The position numbers and the translations under genes were made by a program. From assembly GCA_037974665.1 (NCBI GenBank), contig CM075771.1:20905425-20969424 (forward strand): a DNA stretch of 64,000 nt. The letters are read 5' to 3'. Positions within the stretch are counted from its first letter, which is position 1, and each line of letters begins with the position of its first letter. The stretch is from Ehretia macrophylla. Lineage: Eukaryota > Streptophyta > Magnoliopsida > Boraginales > Ehretiaceae. Positions 22,935-33,869 of this stretch are shown one piece after another. The notes below the pieces were generated by a model, which did no database searches, was not told the origin of the DNA, and saw only the letters and a list, made by a program, of their open reading frames with translations.

Positions 22935-23381
22935 TGTCGAGGTCGGATTCTCGTAGTTGAGTTGGTCGGCTAAGCTTGCCAAGCTGAACTTTCATGTCGG
23001 CCTCCGAGTTGAACGTTTCAGGTCAGCTATCTGACTTGCACAAGGAAAAGGAAGGAAAAGGCGGGGTGACGACCCAGATTTTCTCCTCGGGCGTGCGAAT
23101 GATTAGTATATTCGAGCTGGCAAGGTAGCTGAGAGCATTTAATGACGAGTTACCTTCGAAATGAAAAGGGTAGAACTTTATTTATACTAAATTCAAGTCT
23201 GACAGCATTTAATGCGGTGCAGCTTTATGTCCCATCGGAACAGCTGGCACTAAGGTCGGGGTTTTCCGGGGTCGGGTCAGCATCCAAGTTGGGCATTTAG
23301 CTGAATGCGCTGAGTTCGGCTCTGATTAGCCTGTCTCAATTCGGTGTGGGTAACTCATCTCAGCTCGGAGACCCCTCGTCA
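22935..23381 (-). repeat. 5' LTR of the Tat element
   Basis: 447 bp, same termini as the partner LTR. Direct comparison shows about 39 substitutions, most of them C/T or G/A. Confidence 0.93.
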
Positions 23382-23386
23382 TTCAT

Positions 23387-23858
23387 TATTCTATTTGATA
23401 CAAATCTTGATGGGTTTAAGCTTAATTAACCGGATTCGTACCTCTTGTCCGGGAACTAATTGGGTGGGCCATGTTCATTACTGTCTAATCCAATAAGATT
23501 CCAATAAGTTTCACTAAAATGAAAAACAACAATAAAACAATTCTATTTTTTGTCAATGAACTCACCTAATTGACCCCCCCCCCCCCCCCCCAAAAAAAAA
23601 AAAAAAAAAACTCACCTAAGCCCCAGCCTAAAGGTACAGAAAATCAACTACAATGTACAACACATGAAGCACGACTAATCGCAATTATATCGCTTAATAA
23701 AGCCACCTGTTTATTTTGACCGTAATAATGCGGAATTCAATGATTGAAACGTCGTCATTTAAGACCATTCCAGCTTTTTCTATACCTCTTCTCCTTCAAT
23801 AAACTCGTCGAAAATTGAGAATTTTAAACCAAAATCAGGAAAAAGAAAAAAATTGAAA
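23387..23858. other. SAC promoter region with a C18-A19 homopolymer tract
   Basis: Spacer between the retrotransposon and the SAC start codon. At 23574-23610 there are 18 C followed by 19 A, and the tract together with four preceding bases is bracketed by the 10-bp direct repeat ACTCACCTAA (23560-23569 and 23610-23619). No gene is supported. Confidence 0.7.
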
Positions 23859-26800
23859 ATGGAAGCTGAAGCAAATGCATCATCAAGAGGCCATTTCAAG
23901 CTATGGAGCGAACTGGAATTACAAGAGTTTGCAGATCAGCTGGTGATCAAATCCTTGGAATCTCCTGACCAAGCCTTCTCCATCAACCGCTCCGATGGAA
24001 ACATCGAGAACGTTAACGGTTTGTTATTTTTTTTTTTTCTATTTTTTTGAGTTTTCTTGTAGTTATGAGTAAAATTAAAGTTAATGAAGGTTTTTTCACC
24101 CATGATTGGAGAATTCATTTTTTTTTAAAATTTATGAAGTATTGCATTACTTTTGTGATGTTTTTGGTGTCCTTCATGTTTTTTTAATCTCGCATTTTCG
24201 TATGTTAAATCCTTTAATTAAGAGATAAATTTGTTGAGGAATGTTGAATGAGAGGGTTTGGTCATTCTTATTATATATAATTGGTATAGATGTAAAAGAA
24301 CCGTGTTTTATCGACTTTGCATTAACTTTCTGCTACAGAAATAATCTGATAATATGGTTTATAAGAACGTGGCAAAAACTCCATGTGTTAACAAATACAA
24401 GGGCAGTGATCCACTTTGTAATAAATTACGGGGATATCATATTATTAAGTTAATAAATCACAGCGTCTCAGGGGTTTATCATATTATTTCGATAATAAAG
24501 TAGCCGTGTTTTGTCACCTTACACCTAAAGATCGGTCCTTGTGAGGAAATTTGCATGTCAGCCCTTTGCTACCTTAAAACTCCAAAATCCAGTTTATAAG
24601 AATGTGGCAAAAATCTATATGTCGTTAACAAACACAGTGGCAGTGAGCCACATTGTAATAAATCACAGGGGTTATCATATTATTAGAGTCACTCTAAAGT
24701 ATAACTTTGACAAAGCATGGTTTTTTTCCACTTTACGTTTAATGATTGCGTTGGTTTCAGCCTGAATGGTTTGACTAATAGGCTGCTGAGGAGTTCATGT
24801 TGTTTTGTCCATTATTACGTAGAAAATTCATGTTTTGTATATTGTGGCAGGAGATGTGGATTTAGGAGATCCTTCAAAAGTGTCTACCATATATGGGGTA
24901 GCTGGAACAATTAGGTTGCTATCAGGTATGCGGTGAACTGTATTCATTGTTAAAATCTTCAGTTGCATATGCATGTGCAACTTTATCTGAGTATTTGCAT
25001 TGGCACTCTAATGTGAAAAGGAGGCAGTGACACAGTGTGCATACTGCATCAGGGACGATGAATTATAGGGATTTCCTCTGGCAACTTGATTGTTTTACAA
25101 AATGTGTTTACAAAGCAAAATTCAGTTGAGGTTCCAGGTGCCCTTAGGTCAATCATAGATATGGACTACAATGGCTAGTGTGCACTTGGATAAATTTAGA
25201 AAATGAAAAGATTTCTGTCCTCTACATCTTTGTCGAACTAGTGTTATTGATCTGTTCTAAATTGTTTATAGGAACACATATTTTGGTCATTACTTCTCGG
25301 AAGGAAGTGGGAAAGTTTCTGGGTTTTCCTGTTTTCCGTGTGACATCTATGAAGTTCTTCTCCTGTAATGAAGCTTCAAGACAGTTAACCAGTCAAGAAG
25401 TATGGTAGTCCTTCCCTTGAGTTGTTACACGGCTTTTTCTTCGGGCTATCATGAGACACCTGTGAAGTGGCAATAATTCAATTGTTGCTAGCAAACTAAA
25501 ATTTTCTCTCTTTTGTTCTTTGGCAGAAAAAAGATGAAGATTACTTCATGAATTTGTTGAAAATTGTGGAATCAACTCCAGGCTTATATTATTCTTATGA
25601 AACAGATATAACACTGAAGTAAGTTAAGCACCTCAGTTACTCCATTCTAAGTGCTCATCATTAGATGAATGTTATCATGTACATTTCTTCATTTGAATGG
25701 GTCTAATATTTTTTATCAGCTTGCAGAGAGGATATAAACGTGCAAGCGGGTGGTGGATGAGTAAACCAGTTTGGAAGCAGGTCAGTTTACGTATTTCTCA
25801 AATAGGTTACTGACTAGTTCATGCTGTTGTGTCAAAGTATGATGATTATACTCTTATTTACATATGCTTGTTGTACACTGAATGATATAGACTTATAAGT
25901 TATCAGCCTCATGTAAGCTATTTGTTTTTGTAAGATTCTCTGGCCTTTTCTCTTAATGGGCACAGATAAACTGCATAGTTCCTTGAAACACACTACCCTC
26001 TATGGGATTCACTAGGGTATTTTCAAGTCAACTCAATTTGATTCTAAGCTGCACGTCTTCACAGATAATAACCTCCGAGTTTCTTTTATTTTGTTTTGTT
26101 TTCTTTTTACCTTCTCCTTTTTCTTTTTTTGTGTGTGGATGGGGGTGGTTGGTGACATGGTTAGATGCCTTTAAGCTTTCTGATCTGCATTGTGGTATTC
26201 CTCTAACTCAATTTGGCCAGTTCTAGACATACTGGCATTGAACATGGCTAGAACTCACCCACAACTTTTAGCAGTTAGAAGAATGTGAAATTTGTACGGG
26301 ATAATGCCCTTCATTTGCGCATAGTATTACCTGTTCTTACTTGCACAGCGTGAAAGAGGTAGTACACTTTATACTTATAAGGCCTTTTTTAGTCCCATTT
26401 GTATAACTAACCCGCATTTTGACATTTGTGTGCATGTAAGTTGAATGATTTAGAAGCACCTATTATTGTTCCAACTCTGATATTCAGATTTACTTGCAGG
26501 CTGATCCAAGATTTGTTTGGAATAGAAATATTTTTGAGGAGCTTATTGAGAATAAGGTAAGAAAGATTTCTTCCACAAAGGATAAGAAAAGGTAAAAAGG
26601 GATGAGGATAAATATATCTCCTCCTCAGTAGAGCTCATGTTGTTCATAACTCTCAAAAGTTTGTCCTTTTTTATTCGAGGGTTAAGTATTACATTTCGTT
26701 CTACAAATAAAACAACCTGCAGCATTAATACAAAGACATTCCATTTCCCTCTACACATATATACTGACAATGTTCATTGAATTTAAAATACATACCATTG

Positions 26801-29800
26801 TATTGCACTTAATGTTTACTGTTAGAACAGTTCCTGATCTTATATGTGCTCTTTTGCAGCTCGATGGGTTCATCATCCCCCTTGTACAAGGAAATATCCT
26901 GCCCTCCCCTTCTGTCTCCCTCTTCCCCTCCCCCGGGCCCCATTTCTAGGTTACTTGAATATTTCATTTGCAGTCAGTAAAGGATGAGTATTGAGTAATG
27001 AGTTATGTACTTCAAACTTCAAATGCCTCCTCAAGAAGCAATTAATTGTGATGTTTTTCCTTAACCAATACTTACGCTTTCAAGTTGGACAACTGAAGTT
27101 AGGAAGTATGCCAGCCACGGTAATGCTAATCTCAAGGAGGTGCACACGACGTCTAGGTGGAATAACTTCTGCTTGTTCTTTATGTTCTCTAGCTGTTGAT
27201 TTGGCTTTCTGCAGACTAACTGACTTCTTCTATTCAATTTAGGAACACGAATGTGGAGAAGAGGAGCTAATCTAGAAGGCGATACAGCTAACTTTATTGA
27301 GACTGAGCAGGTTCTGGAATTTGAGGGGATGAGGTCCTCCTTTTTGCAGGTATTGCTTAAATGCTGTTTTTCAGTTAAAATTCACATTTTTAAGGGTTGA
27401 TCTTGTAGTGCTATGTCCTTTGTAAAGAATATTTGTCTTTGTAGCAAATCAACTGTTGATATTTCAAAGTATGTAAAACTTATTTTTGTCTTTTGTTGGC
27501 GAATACTAAGTCTCAAGTGGCGATTATGCCAAGTGATAAGAGAACAATGTATTACGACTTTTTTTCTTCTTTCTTTTCTTTTTTAAGACAACTTGCCATG
27601 TGTTTCATCATGTACTAAATGTTTTAACCCATCCGTCTGAAATGAGGTTTAGTGGAGTTGGTGCTATCATATGTAGTGGCGGATATACATGTGGGCCAGT
27701 GGGGGCAACGTTAAAATTTCTATGTTATTTAAAAAAAAAAAAATTAAATATCTATGTATTTTTAGTTAAAAAAATTAAATAGCCCCCAAAGAAAAAAAAT
27801 TGTACTTGTATAGTTGAAAAATTATGTATTTTAGCCCCCACTAAGAAGAATTCTTAGATCTGCCCCTGATCATATGGATAGTTTTTTTTAAAAAAAAATT
27901 CTGGTTTTTGTCCAAATGGTGACTTGCTTTTTTTTTTTTTAAAGAAAAAAATTGTACTCCCTTGGAAACTAGGCACAAAATTTCTCACTTTATTACAGTA
28001 TTTCTTATGAGAAACTTGGAATAACCTTATCATAACTGGTTCTCAACCAATATTTTGAGAAAATTTAGACTAACTTTGAAAGATCCTATGTCAATGCACT
28101 TGCTGTTTCACGAAGAAAGCCCGCCCTTCTTTATTCCAGGCACTAATTATAAGCATATACTCTCAATCTCCCTCTTCCCTTTTATGGACTTGTCTCTTTC
28201 TTTGTAGGCTACTTGCAGTTCAGTATATTATATCTATGCACTTTCTTTGTAGGCAACTTGCAGTTCAGTATATTATATATGTGTACATATGTATGTATGT
28301 ACAAATTAAGATTTTTTAATGTATATTGAACATCTCTAAGGCATTCAGTTCTGATCAGAGTAAATTTTTAAGTCATATGCTCCCCCATTAAATTAATATG
28401 TAGACGGGTGTAAGTATAAAGTTCGCATAATGAAAAAGAAGTTAAATTTTCTGGGTTCTTATCAGAAATCTCCATGTGGATCGCTTTTCATTTACATATG
28501 TTAATTACTTGCATGTTTTTGTACTAATCTCTTACTTGGGTTTCAGATTCGGGGTTCAATCCCATTACTGTGGGAGCAAATTGTTGATTTGAGCTACAAG
28601 CCACGACTTAATATCATTAACCATGAGGGAACAGTATGTAACTCCCCCATGATGTTGCTGTGGATATCATAATCTCTATGTTATAACAAGGAGAGCATAA
28701 CTCTTCTTTTTCAATTTCTTCATTTATTTTCAGCCGAAAGTTGTAGAGAGCCATTTTCATGATCTCTCACAAAGATATGGAGAGGTTGTCGCAGTTGACC
28801 TGACAGATAAGGTAAGAAGTTCTTTTAATTTCCTGGTACAGCACTAAATAGCTTTGAAATCCTGCTAGCTATGCTTCCATGTGACTTGAACCCTTCGCTT
28901 AGCTGAGTTGCTAATAGTTTATTAATCATCTTTCAGCTAAAGATGGGCATGTTTCATTTTCTTGAAAATCTGTTCAGTCTTTAGGTCTATTTCACCAATC
29001 TTCTAAATGGTACCTAGTTTTTGTGAGCCTATCAGACACTATCAATGTTATATCCTTACTCCAGTGCGCGCCATCTTCATGCATTTGGCTGCTGTCTTTT
29101 GCTGCAAATTTAACATTTTCATAAGTTCCTCGCGGTAGCAAATGCGTAAGTCTTTGTATATTCTATTTGCCAGCATGGTGATGAGGGTCAATTGAGTATG
29201 GCTTATGCTGCAGAGATGCAGAAGCTGCCCAATGTGAGGTAAATTTTTCTTAAAGGTTTATGTATATTTATCATGGTATTATCATCTTGTCCTTGTTATT
29301 TTATTATCACTCCCGATGGGAGGCATGGTAAGAAACTAATTGATTTCCTTTTTCACAAGTGATTTTATTCTTATCGAAAGAATATTGTGTCAAAAGCTTA
29401 AGTATCTGTTGCATTGACTGTCCATCCAACCTACTATTCATGCTGGTTATGTATTTTGTTTCACATGCACAAATTAGCCTCTTAATTGATAATATCACCT
29501 CTTGTCTAGCAAATTCTATTGTGAAGAAAGTTTATTGATTATTACATACTTGATCTGTTGCTGCTCCAGATATGTGTCGTTTGACTTTCATAGATGTTGT
29601 GGCAACTCAAACTTTGAGAATATACAACTTCTGTATGATCAAATCTCAGAGGATTTTGAGAAGCAAGGGTATGAAAAATTGAGTAAACTATATTATTATT
29701 TTTCCTAGGAAAGAACCCACAATGCAGCTAATCTGGATTTCCACAGCAATGTTTTAATTACATGTTTATCTCAGCTGAGCAGATATTTCCTCATAGATGC

Positions 29801-31610
29801 AGAAGGGAAGATTCTAGCAGAGCAAAAAGGAATTATCAGATCCAACTGTATTGATTGCCTTGATCGGACAAATGTTACACAGGTCTTGATAAACATATTA
29901 ACAATCTGCTTGGAATCCTGAAAACATAAAAACTTATTACAAAACAAAAAATATAAAGTAAAAATAAAGAGAGGGAAAACTCTCTTTCTTGAAATTCTTA
30001 ATGGTCAAATGTGAACGTCATTTGCAAGTGTCATGCTTCCTCATGCATACACATTTGATGTGCAGAGCTACCTGGCCCAAAAATCATTGAATTCTCAGCT
30101 ACAGAGTGTTGGGGCACTTCCTCTCGAGGAGAGCACTTCAATCTGCAGTGAAGATATAGAGATATTGAAATCTTGTATGGACCCTTTTGGATTTTGGATT
30201 TTATAATTAATTGGCGTTTTTAATGAGTGGGGCGATCTTTCTTTGCATAGTCTAAACTATTATGCTATTGTGGTAGTGTGGGTGGAACACGGTGACGAAA
30301 TAAGCCTCGAATATTCTGGAACCCATGCACTAAAAGGAGACCTCGTCAGGTAATACAAGAGAATGTGTTCTCGAATCTAATGCCTTTTGTATGTGACATT
30401 CACTCATCTAACGGTGTAACTGTTGCAGATATGGGAAACAAACAATGGCAGGATTAGTTAAGGATGGGATGAGTGCCCTTTCAAGATACTACTTGAACAA
30501 TTTCCAAGATGGATTACGGCAGGCAAGATACCCAATGAATTGACAAATCAAGTTCCACTTAATCGTAATGAGTTGAGAGTCAAAAAGTGTGGTTTAGATA
30601 TAATAATCATAAAACTTGCTTGAACTGATTAATATGTCTCCTTCACTTCCAGGATGCTATTGACCTGATTAGCGGTCGCTATATTGTCAACAGAAACAAT
30701 CCCTCTCCATTGCAGCCTAGAGGATTTGACTCACTTTCGGTAAGCAATGAAATTCTGGATATCTACAACTTTGAAAGACTGTATACTCCTTTACTGGCTC
30801 TGTTTCTTACTGCTTAGATTTGAGTTTCTTGTAAGACTACCCTTGCTATATCAATATTACACTGGCTTTGTTGAGGTTGCTGCTTTTTCCTCAATTTCAA
30901 CATTTCTTGCTAATGGTTATAAGGCCCTCAGAGCCAAATTGTTACCCAAGATGGCCTTTTATTTATGTCTTTATTGAGTTTAATATTGACCAAAGATGGC
31001 CTCTTACTGTGATGACAACAAAGTGGTTGAAACCTATTGGCTACGACGTAATCCTATGGATTTTGAACACTTAAATGTGGGTGAACTATAATAGTAAAAT
31101 GTATACGAACAATGACATTTTTCCTGATTAATGCTCGGGCAGCTGTTGCATTTAATCATTTGCATGTTCATGGTTTAACCAGACGCGTTCTTCTCTCTCC
31201 CTCCATGTCCACGTGCGCACATAATATGTTCTCTCTTCTCTTTCCTACTTTTGTTTAAACAATCCAAGATTGCATGGATAGATGTTGATTAATGGGATTT
31301 GCAGATTCTCCCAGTAGCATCAGCACTGTTGATAGGAGGATTGACTGTGACATCCATATCACTGAATCAAGGTACCGTTTCTCCTCTACACCATTGTCAG
31401 GCTTTATGGTCACTTGCAACTTTCTTCGATCTTCTCCTTCCCTCGTAACAAAGGGCCTTAATTTGGTCTTACATTCGTGTAGTGGGGCGAAAGACGAATC
31501 ATTTCGTATCCTCTGTACTCTGTGCTGGTGTAACTGCTGGAGTGATGGCTCTAGTTAAGGCAAATGGAAGGCAGCTCTGTTCTAAACCTCGGCTATGTGG
31601 ACTTCTATGA
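23859..31610 (+). CDS. SAC-domain phosphoinositide phosphatase (SAC1-like, plant SAC6/7/8 group), 20 exons
   Basis: Exons: 23859-24018, 24851-24925, 25272-25399, 25527-25618, 25720-25780, 26500-26556, 26860-26893, 27076-27156, 27243-27349, 28547-28633, 28734-28811, 29174-29238, 29570-29668, 29783-29882, 30066-30174, 30277-30349, 30429-30522, 30653-30739, 31305-31371, 31483-31610; 593 aa with every phase closed. The SAC domain fills most of the protein, with [18 protein letters not shown] and the catalytic CX5R(T) motif NCIDCLDRT (Cys397, Arg403). Two hydrophobic segments near the C-terminus ([17 protein letters not shown] and [15 protein letters not shown]) form the hairpin that anchors this subgroup in ER or other endomembranes. 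The enzyme removes phosphate from PI4P and related lipids. Intron 7 is U12-type AT-AC, intron 17 is GC-AG, and intron 9 carries a hAT MITE. Confidence 0.93.
26894..27075 (+). other. U12-type AT-AC intron (SAC intron 7)
   Basis: The 5' splice site reads ATATCCTGCC directly after codon fragment GGA-A. The branch-site consensus TTCCTTAAC is perfect at 27057-27065. The intron ends in TTAC, 10-12 nt after the branch A. Splicing ATATCC..AC restores QGSFQ, the residues seen here in SAC proteins; no GT-AG choice nearby does so. These are the defining marks of a minor-spliceosome intron. Confidence 0.93.
27674..27868. mobile_element. hAT-type MITE in SAC intron 9
   Basis: 195-bp element flanked by the perfect 8-bp duplication ATCATATG (27666-27673 and 27869-27876). 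Ends TAGTGGCGGAT and, inverted, CAGGGGCAGAT fit the hAT CAGNGGCGGAT type. The interior is A/T homopolymer-rich with GCCCCC near both ends. Confidence 0.85.
30523..30652 (+). other. GC-AG intron (SAC intron 17)
   Basis: Exon end TTA-CGG-CAG, intron start GCAAGATA, acceptor TTCCAG. The joint gives GLRQDAIDL as in other SAC proteins. Reading on to the next GT meets a stop (TGA at 30541). Confidence 0.88.
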
Positions 31611-31644
31611 TTGTGTCTTGTGTGGACTTCTATGATTGTGTCTT
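31595..31644 (+). repeat. 25-bp tandem duplication across the SAC stop codon
   Basis: TGTGGACTTCTATGATTGTG plus CTTG occurs twice in direct tandem with no difference (about 31595-31619 and 31620-31644, unit 25 bp). The first copy includes the TGA stop at 31608-31610; the second lies in the 3' UTR. Confidence 0.85.
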
Positions 31645-33088
31645 GTAAAAATGGTTCATTGCTAGAACACTGTACATTAGCATTGAAAATAAAAAGGTTT
31701 CTATATTGAAAATTAACAAATTTCTGTTGTGTAACATTATTTAAATTATTACGATATTTACACGAATTTCAACAATAACAAATTTCTGTTGTGTACATTA
31801 TCTAAATAATTACGATATTTACACGAATTTCAACTCATGTATTATATTTGAACATCATTTTCCTTTAAGTTCTAAGAAAGCATATTCATCTCTAGTTAAG
31901 AAAGTGAAAGAAAAAACTTCAAAAAATAGGAGGAAGAGAAGAGTAGCTCTAAGGGCTCTACAAATGTTGTTTACTTTGCATTTACTTCCTTTTTGCTTGA
32001 TTCAGTTTGAGGGGCTAGATACATTTATCAGTATAAGATATATATATCTCTTGTTCCAAGAGCTAAAGAACCGAAAAAATAGAACTGCTTAAGCATTGAT
32101 GGATAAGTTTTTGCTCATGAAACAAATAACGATTGAAATTATTTATTTGATATTTATTTCATTATAATTCAAGTCAACGTTTCAAATATAATCTCGTTTA
32201 AATTATTAAAAGATAAAATTTCATGCAATTCTCTTGTATGAATATTAATTCGCTTTTACTTCTTATTACTTAAAGAATATAGTACGTGTTACGCCAAATA
32301 CAATTTTCACTTATTCCTCCCAAAACAAAGAGTATAATACGTATTTTTCTTTGAAACTGAAAAAGAGAAAAATAGAAACACAATCTACAAAATTGAGGGC
32401 CTTGTTTGCAATTTAAAGGAGCATAACATTCTGGGGCCATATCACAATATTGTAAAATATTTAGGTGCAAATTGGATAGGGAAAAACATTACCTCAAAAC
32501 TTGAACAACTAGTGAGAACGCGAAAAGAGCAAGAGGCGGGAAGTGTCGTGTACCACTCACCACCCTCAGCTACGGCGGTCTCCGGCCACTTTAACAGCTT
32601 GCTCCACCGACCGGAAAAATCCACGTCAGCTTTCTGGACAAAAGGCAAGTTTCAAAATTACAGCTAAAAATTGATTTTTTTTAGTATTATTTTAAGGTTT
32701 AACAGATAATAATATCTCCGACAAAAAAAGAAGAAACTAATAATAACATTTTTAAGGTTTATCATATAAAGCAACTATAGATAATTTAATACATTGTGTT
32801 GATTATGTTTCTTCTGCTTCTTTAATAAAATTTAGTTAAGCTGTGTTTGTTTGCTTAGAATTAGGCCTCTATTGGACAATTTTACATTCAAAATTGAATT
32901 GATTCTTTTTCTCGATTCCGATTCCACGTTTTGAATTCCAAGCAAACAAACACGGCCTTAGGGAATTTCTGGTTATGTTTTCTTGAGGCATATGATCTTT
33001 TCATGTTAGAAGAATCAGGAAGGTGAGTGTCGGTCATGTTTTAGTTGTGTAACATGGAAGTCACGGCTCCCATAAGCCTGTGTACATT
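31611..33088. other. Spacer downstream of SAC with small repeats
   Basis: A two-copy repeat of about 70 bp (AACAAATTTCTGTTGTGTA to ACGAATTTCAAC) lies at roughly 31706-31771 and 31776-31836. A small MITE is at 32839-32957. A GC-richer patch at 32515-32645 gives a short minus-strand frame without recognisable homology. No gene is supported. Confidence 0.5.
32839..32957. mobile_element. Small Tourist/Harbinger-like MITE
   Basis: 119 bp with inverted ends: left AGCTGTGTTTGTTTGCTTAGAA and right, inverted, GGCCGTGTTTGTTTGCTTGGAA. It is flanked by TTA on both sides, the usual 3-bp target of PIF/Harbinger-type MITEs. Confidence 0.7.
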
Positions 33089-33175
33089 GTAAAAAAAAAT
33101 GGCTCCAACCGGGCCAACCCTTTCCCGGACCCTGCACATAGCTGAAATTACTTTGTACACCGAGCTGCTTTTATG
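33089..33175 (+). mobile_element. Au-type SINE, 5'-truncated
   Basis: The 3' part of the plant Au SINE is recognisable: CCCTTTCCCGGACCCTGCAC, CATAGCTG and TACACCGAGCTGC before a T-rich end. The tRNA-like head is missing or too diverged to mark. Confidence 0.7.
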
Positions 33176-33224
33176 TTGGAAGAACCAGAGTCGCTCTTAT
33201 CTAAATAAAAGACAGTCTGGTCCA

Positions 33225-33345
33225 TAAAGCTCCTTCTATGTGTGGGGTTCGGAAAGGGTTAGACCACTTTGGGTCATTACCTTGCATTTTTAAGGGAAGG
33301 TGTTTACATGATTCAAATTCGTGACCTTTAGTTCACTCATAAGAA
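33225..33345 (-). mobile_element. Au-type SINE, inverted relative to its neighbour
   Basis: Read on the minus strand it shows the B-box-like GGTCACGAATTTGAATCATG, then ATGCAAGGTAATG, GTGGTCTAACCCTTTCCGAA and CCCCACACATAGAAGGAGC, which is the Au order. Its 3' end faces that of the plus-strand copy about 50 bp away. Confidence 0.65.
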
Positions 33346-33536
33346 AATTGAAATTAAATATAAAATGACCCCAACAACGGTCAGAGTTGCTAATTCAATT
33401 TGGTGAACAACATTATTGCCAAATACTAAGTAAAATTGATCAGTTATTAGTGCTGTAACGGTGGTTGGGAAGTGAAAGTTGACTCAAGCTCAATATCTGT
33501 ATGCAGTGAGAAAATTAGAAGAGTGTTGAAGAGAGA

Positions 33537-33869
33537 ATGGCAAAGCATCATCCTGATTTGATTATGTGCCGAAAGCAACCAGGAATTGCTATAGGACGGC
33601 TATGTGAGAAGTGCGATGGCAAATGCGTGGTATGCGATTCTTATGTGCGACCTTGTACCCTTGTTCGAGTCTGTGATGAATGCAACTATGGATCTTTTCA
33701 AGGCCGATGTGTTATCTGTGGAGGTGTAGGGATATCTGATGCCTATTACTGCAAAGAGTGCACACAGCAGGAGAAAGACAGAGATGGGTGTCCAAAGATT
33801 GTCAACTTGGGGAGTGCTAAGACTGATCTGTTTTATGAACGGAAGAAATATGGCTTTAAGAAAAGATGA
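33537..33869 (+). CDS. PHF5A: PHD finger-like domain protein 5A, SF3b 14-kDa subunit (PHF5A/Rds3)
   Basis: An intronless 110-aa frame, exactly the length of this very conserved protein. It starts [20 protein letters not shown], carries many CxxC pairs (CEKC, CVVC, CDEC, CVIC, CKEC) that fold into a zinc-finger knot, and ends GFKKR. PHF5A sits in the SF3b complex of the U2 snRNP, also present in the U11/U12 di-snRNP, and helps hold the branch-site adenosine. The ATG is fixed by conservation. Any intron would be in the 5' UTR, which I cannot delimit. Two Au SINEs lie within 450 bp upstream. Confidence 0.96.
   Translation: MAKHHPDLIMCRKQPGIAIGRLCEKCDGKCVVCDSYVRPCTLVRVCDECNYGSFQGRCVICGGVGISDAYYCKECTQQEKDRDGCPKIVNLGSAKTDLFYERKKYGFKKR

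Larger units (their letters stand above)
10034..23381 (-). mobile_element. Ty3/gypsy retrotransposon, Tat (Retand-like) lineage, degenerate, with nested solo LTR
   Basis: LTRs at 10034-10498 and 22935-23381 are flanked by the 5-bp target duplication TTCAT (10029-10033 and 23382-23386). In element orientation the LTR starts TGACGAG and ends CTCGACA. The primer-binding site, TTTGGCACCGTCTGTGGG on the minus strand (22916-22933), follows the 5' LTR after one base, and a G-rich polypurine tract at 10501-10508 abuts the 3' LTR. Domain order is gag, zinc knuckle, protease, RT, RNase H, a second RNase H, integrase, which with an antisense gene before the 3' LTR is the Tat plan. Stops and frameshifts interrupt most domains. 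Without the nested solo LTR and its duplicated target the element is about 9.7 kb. By hand count the LTRs differ at roughly 39 of 447 aligned sites plus an 18-bp duplication, mostly transitions, so the insertion is millions of years old at usual plant rates. Confidence 0.93.
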
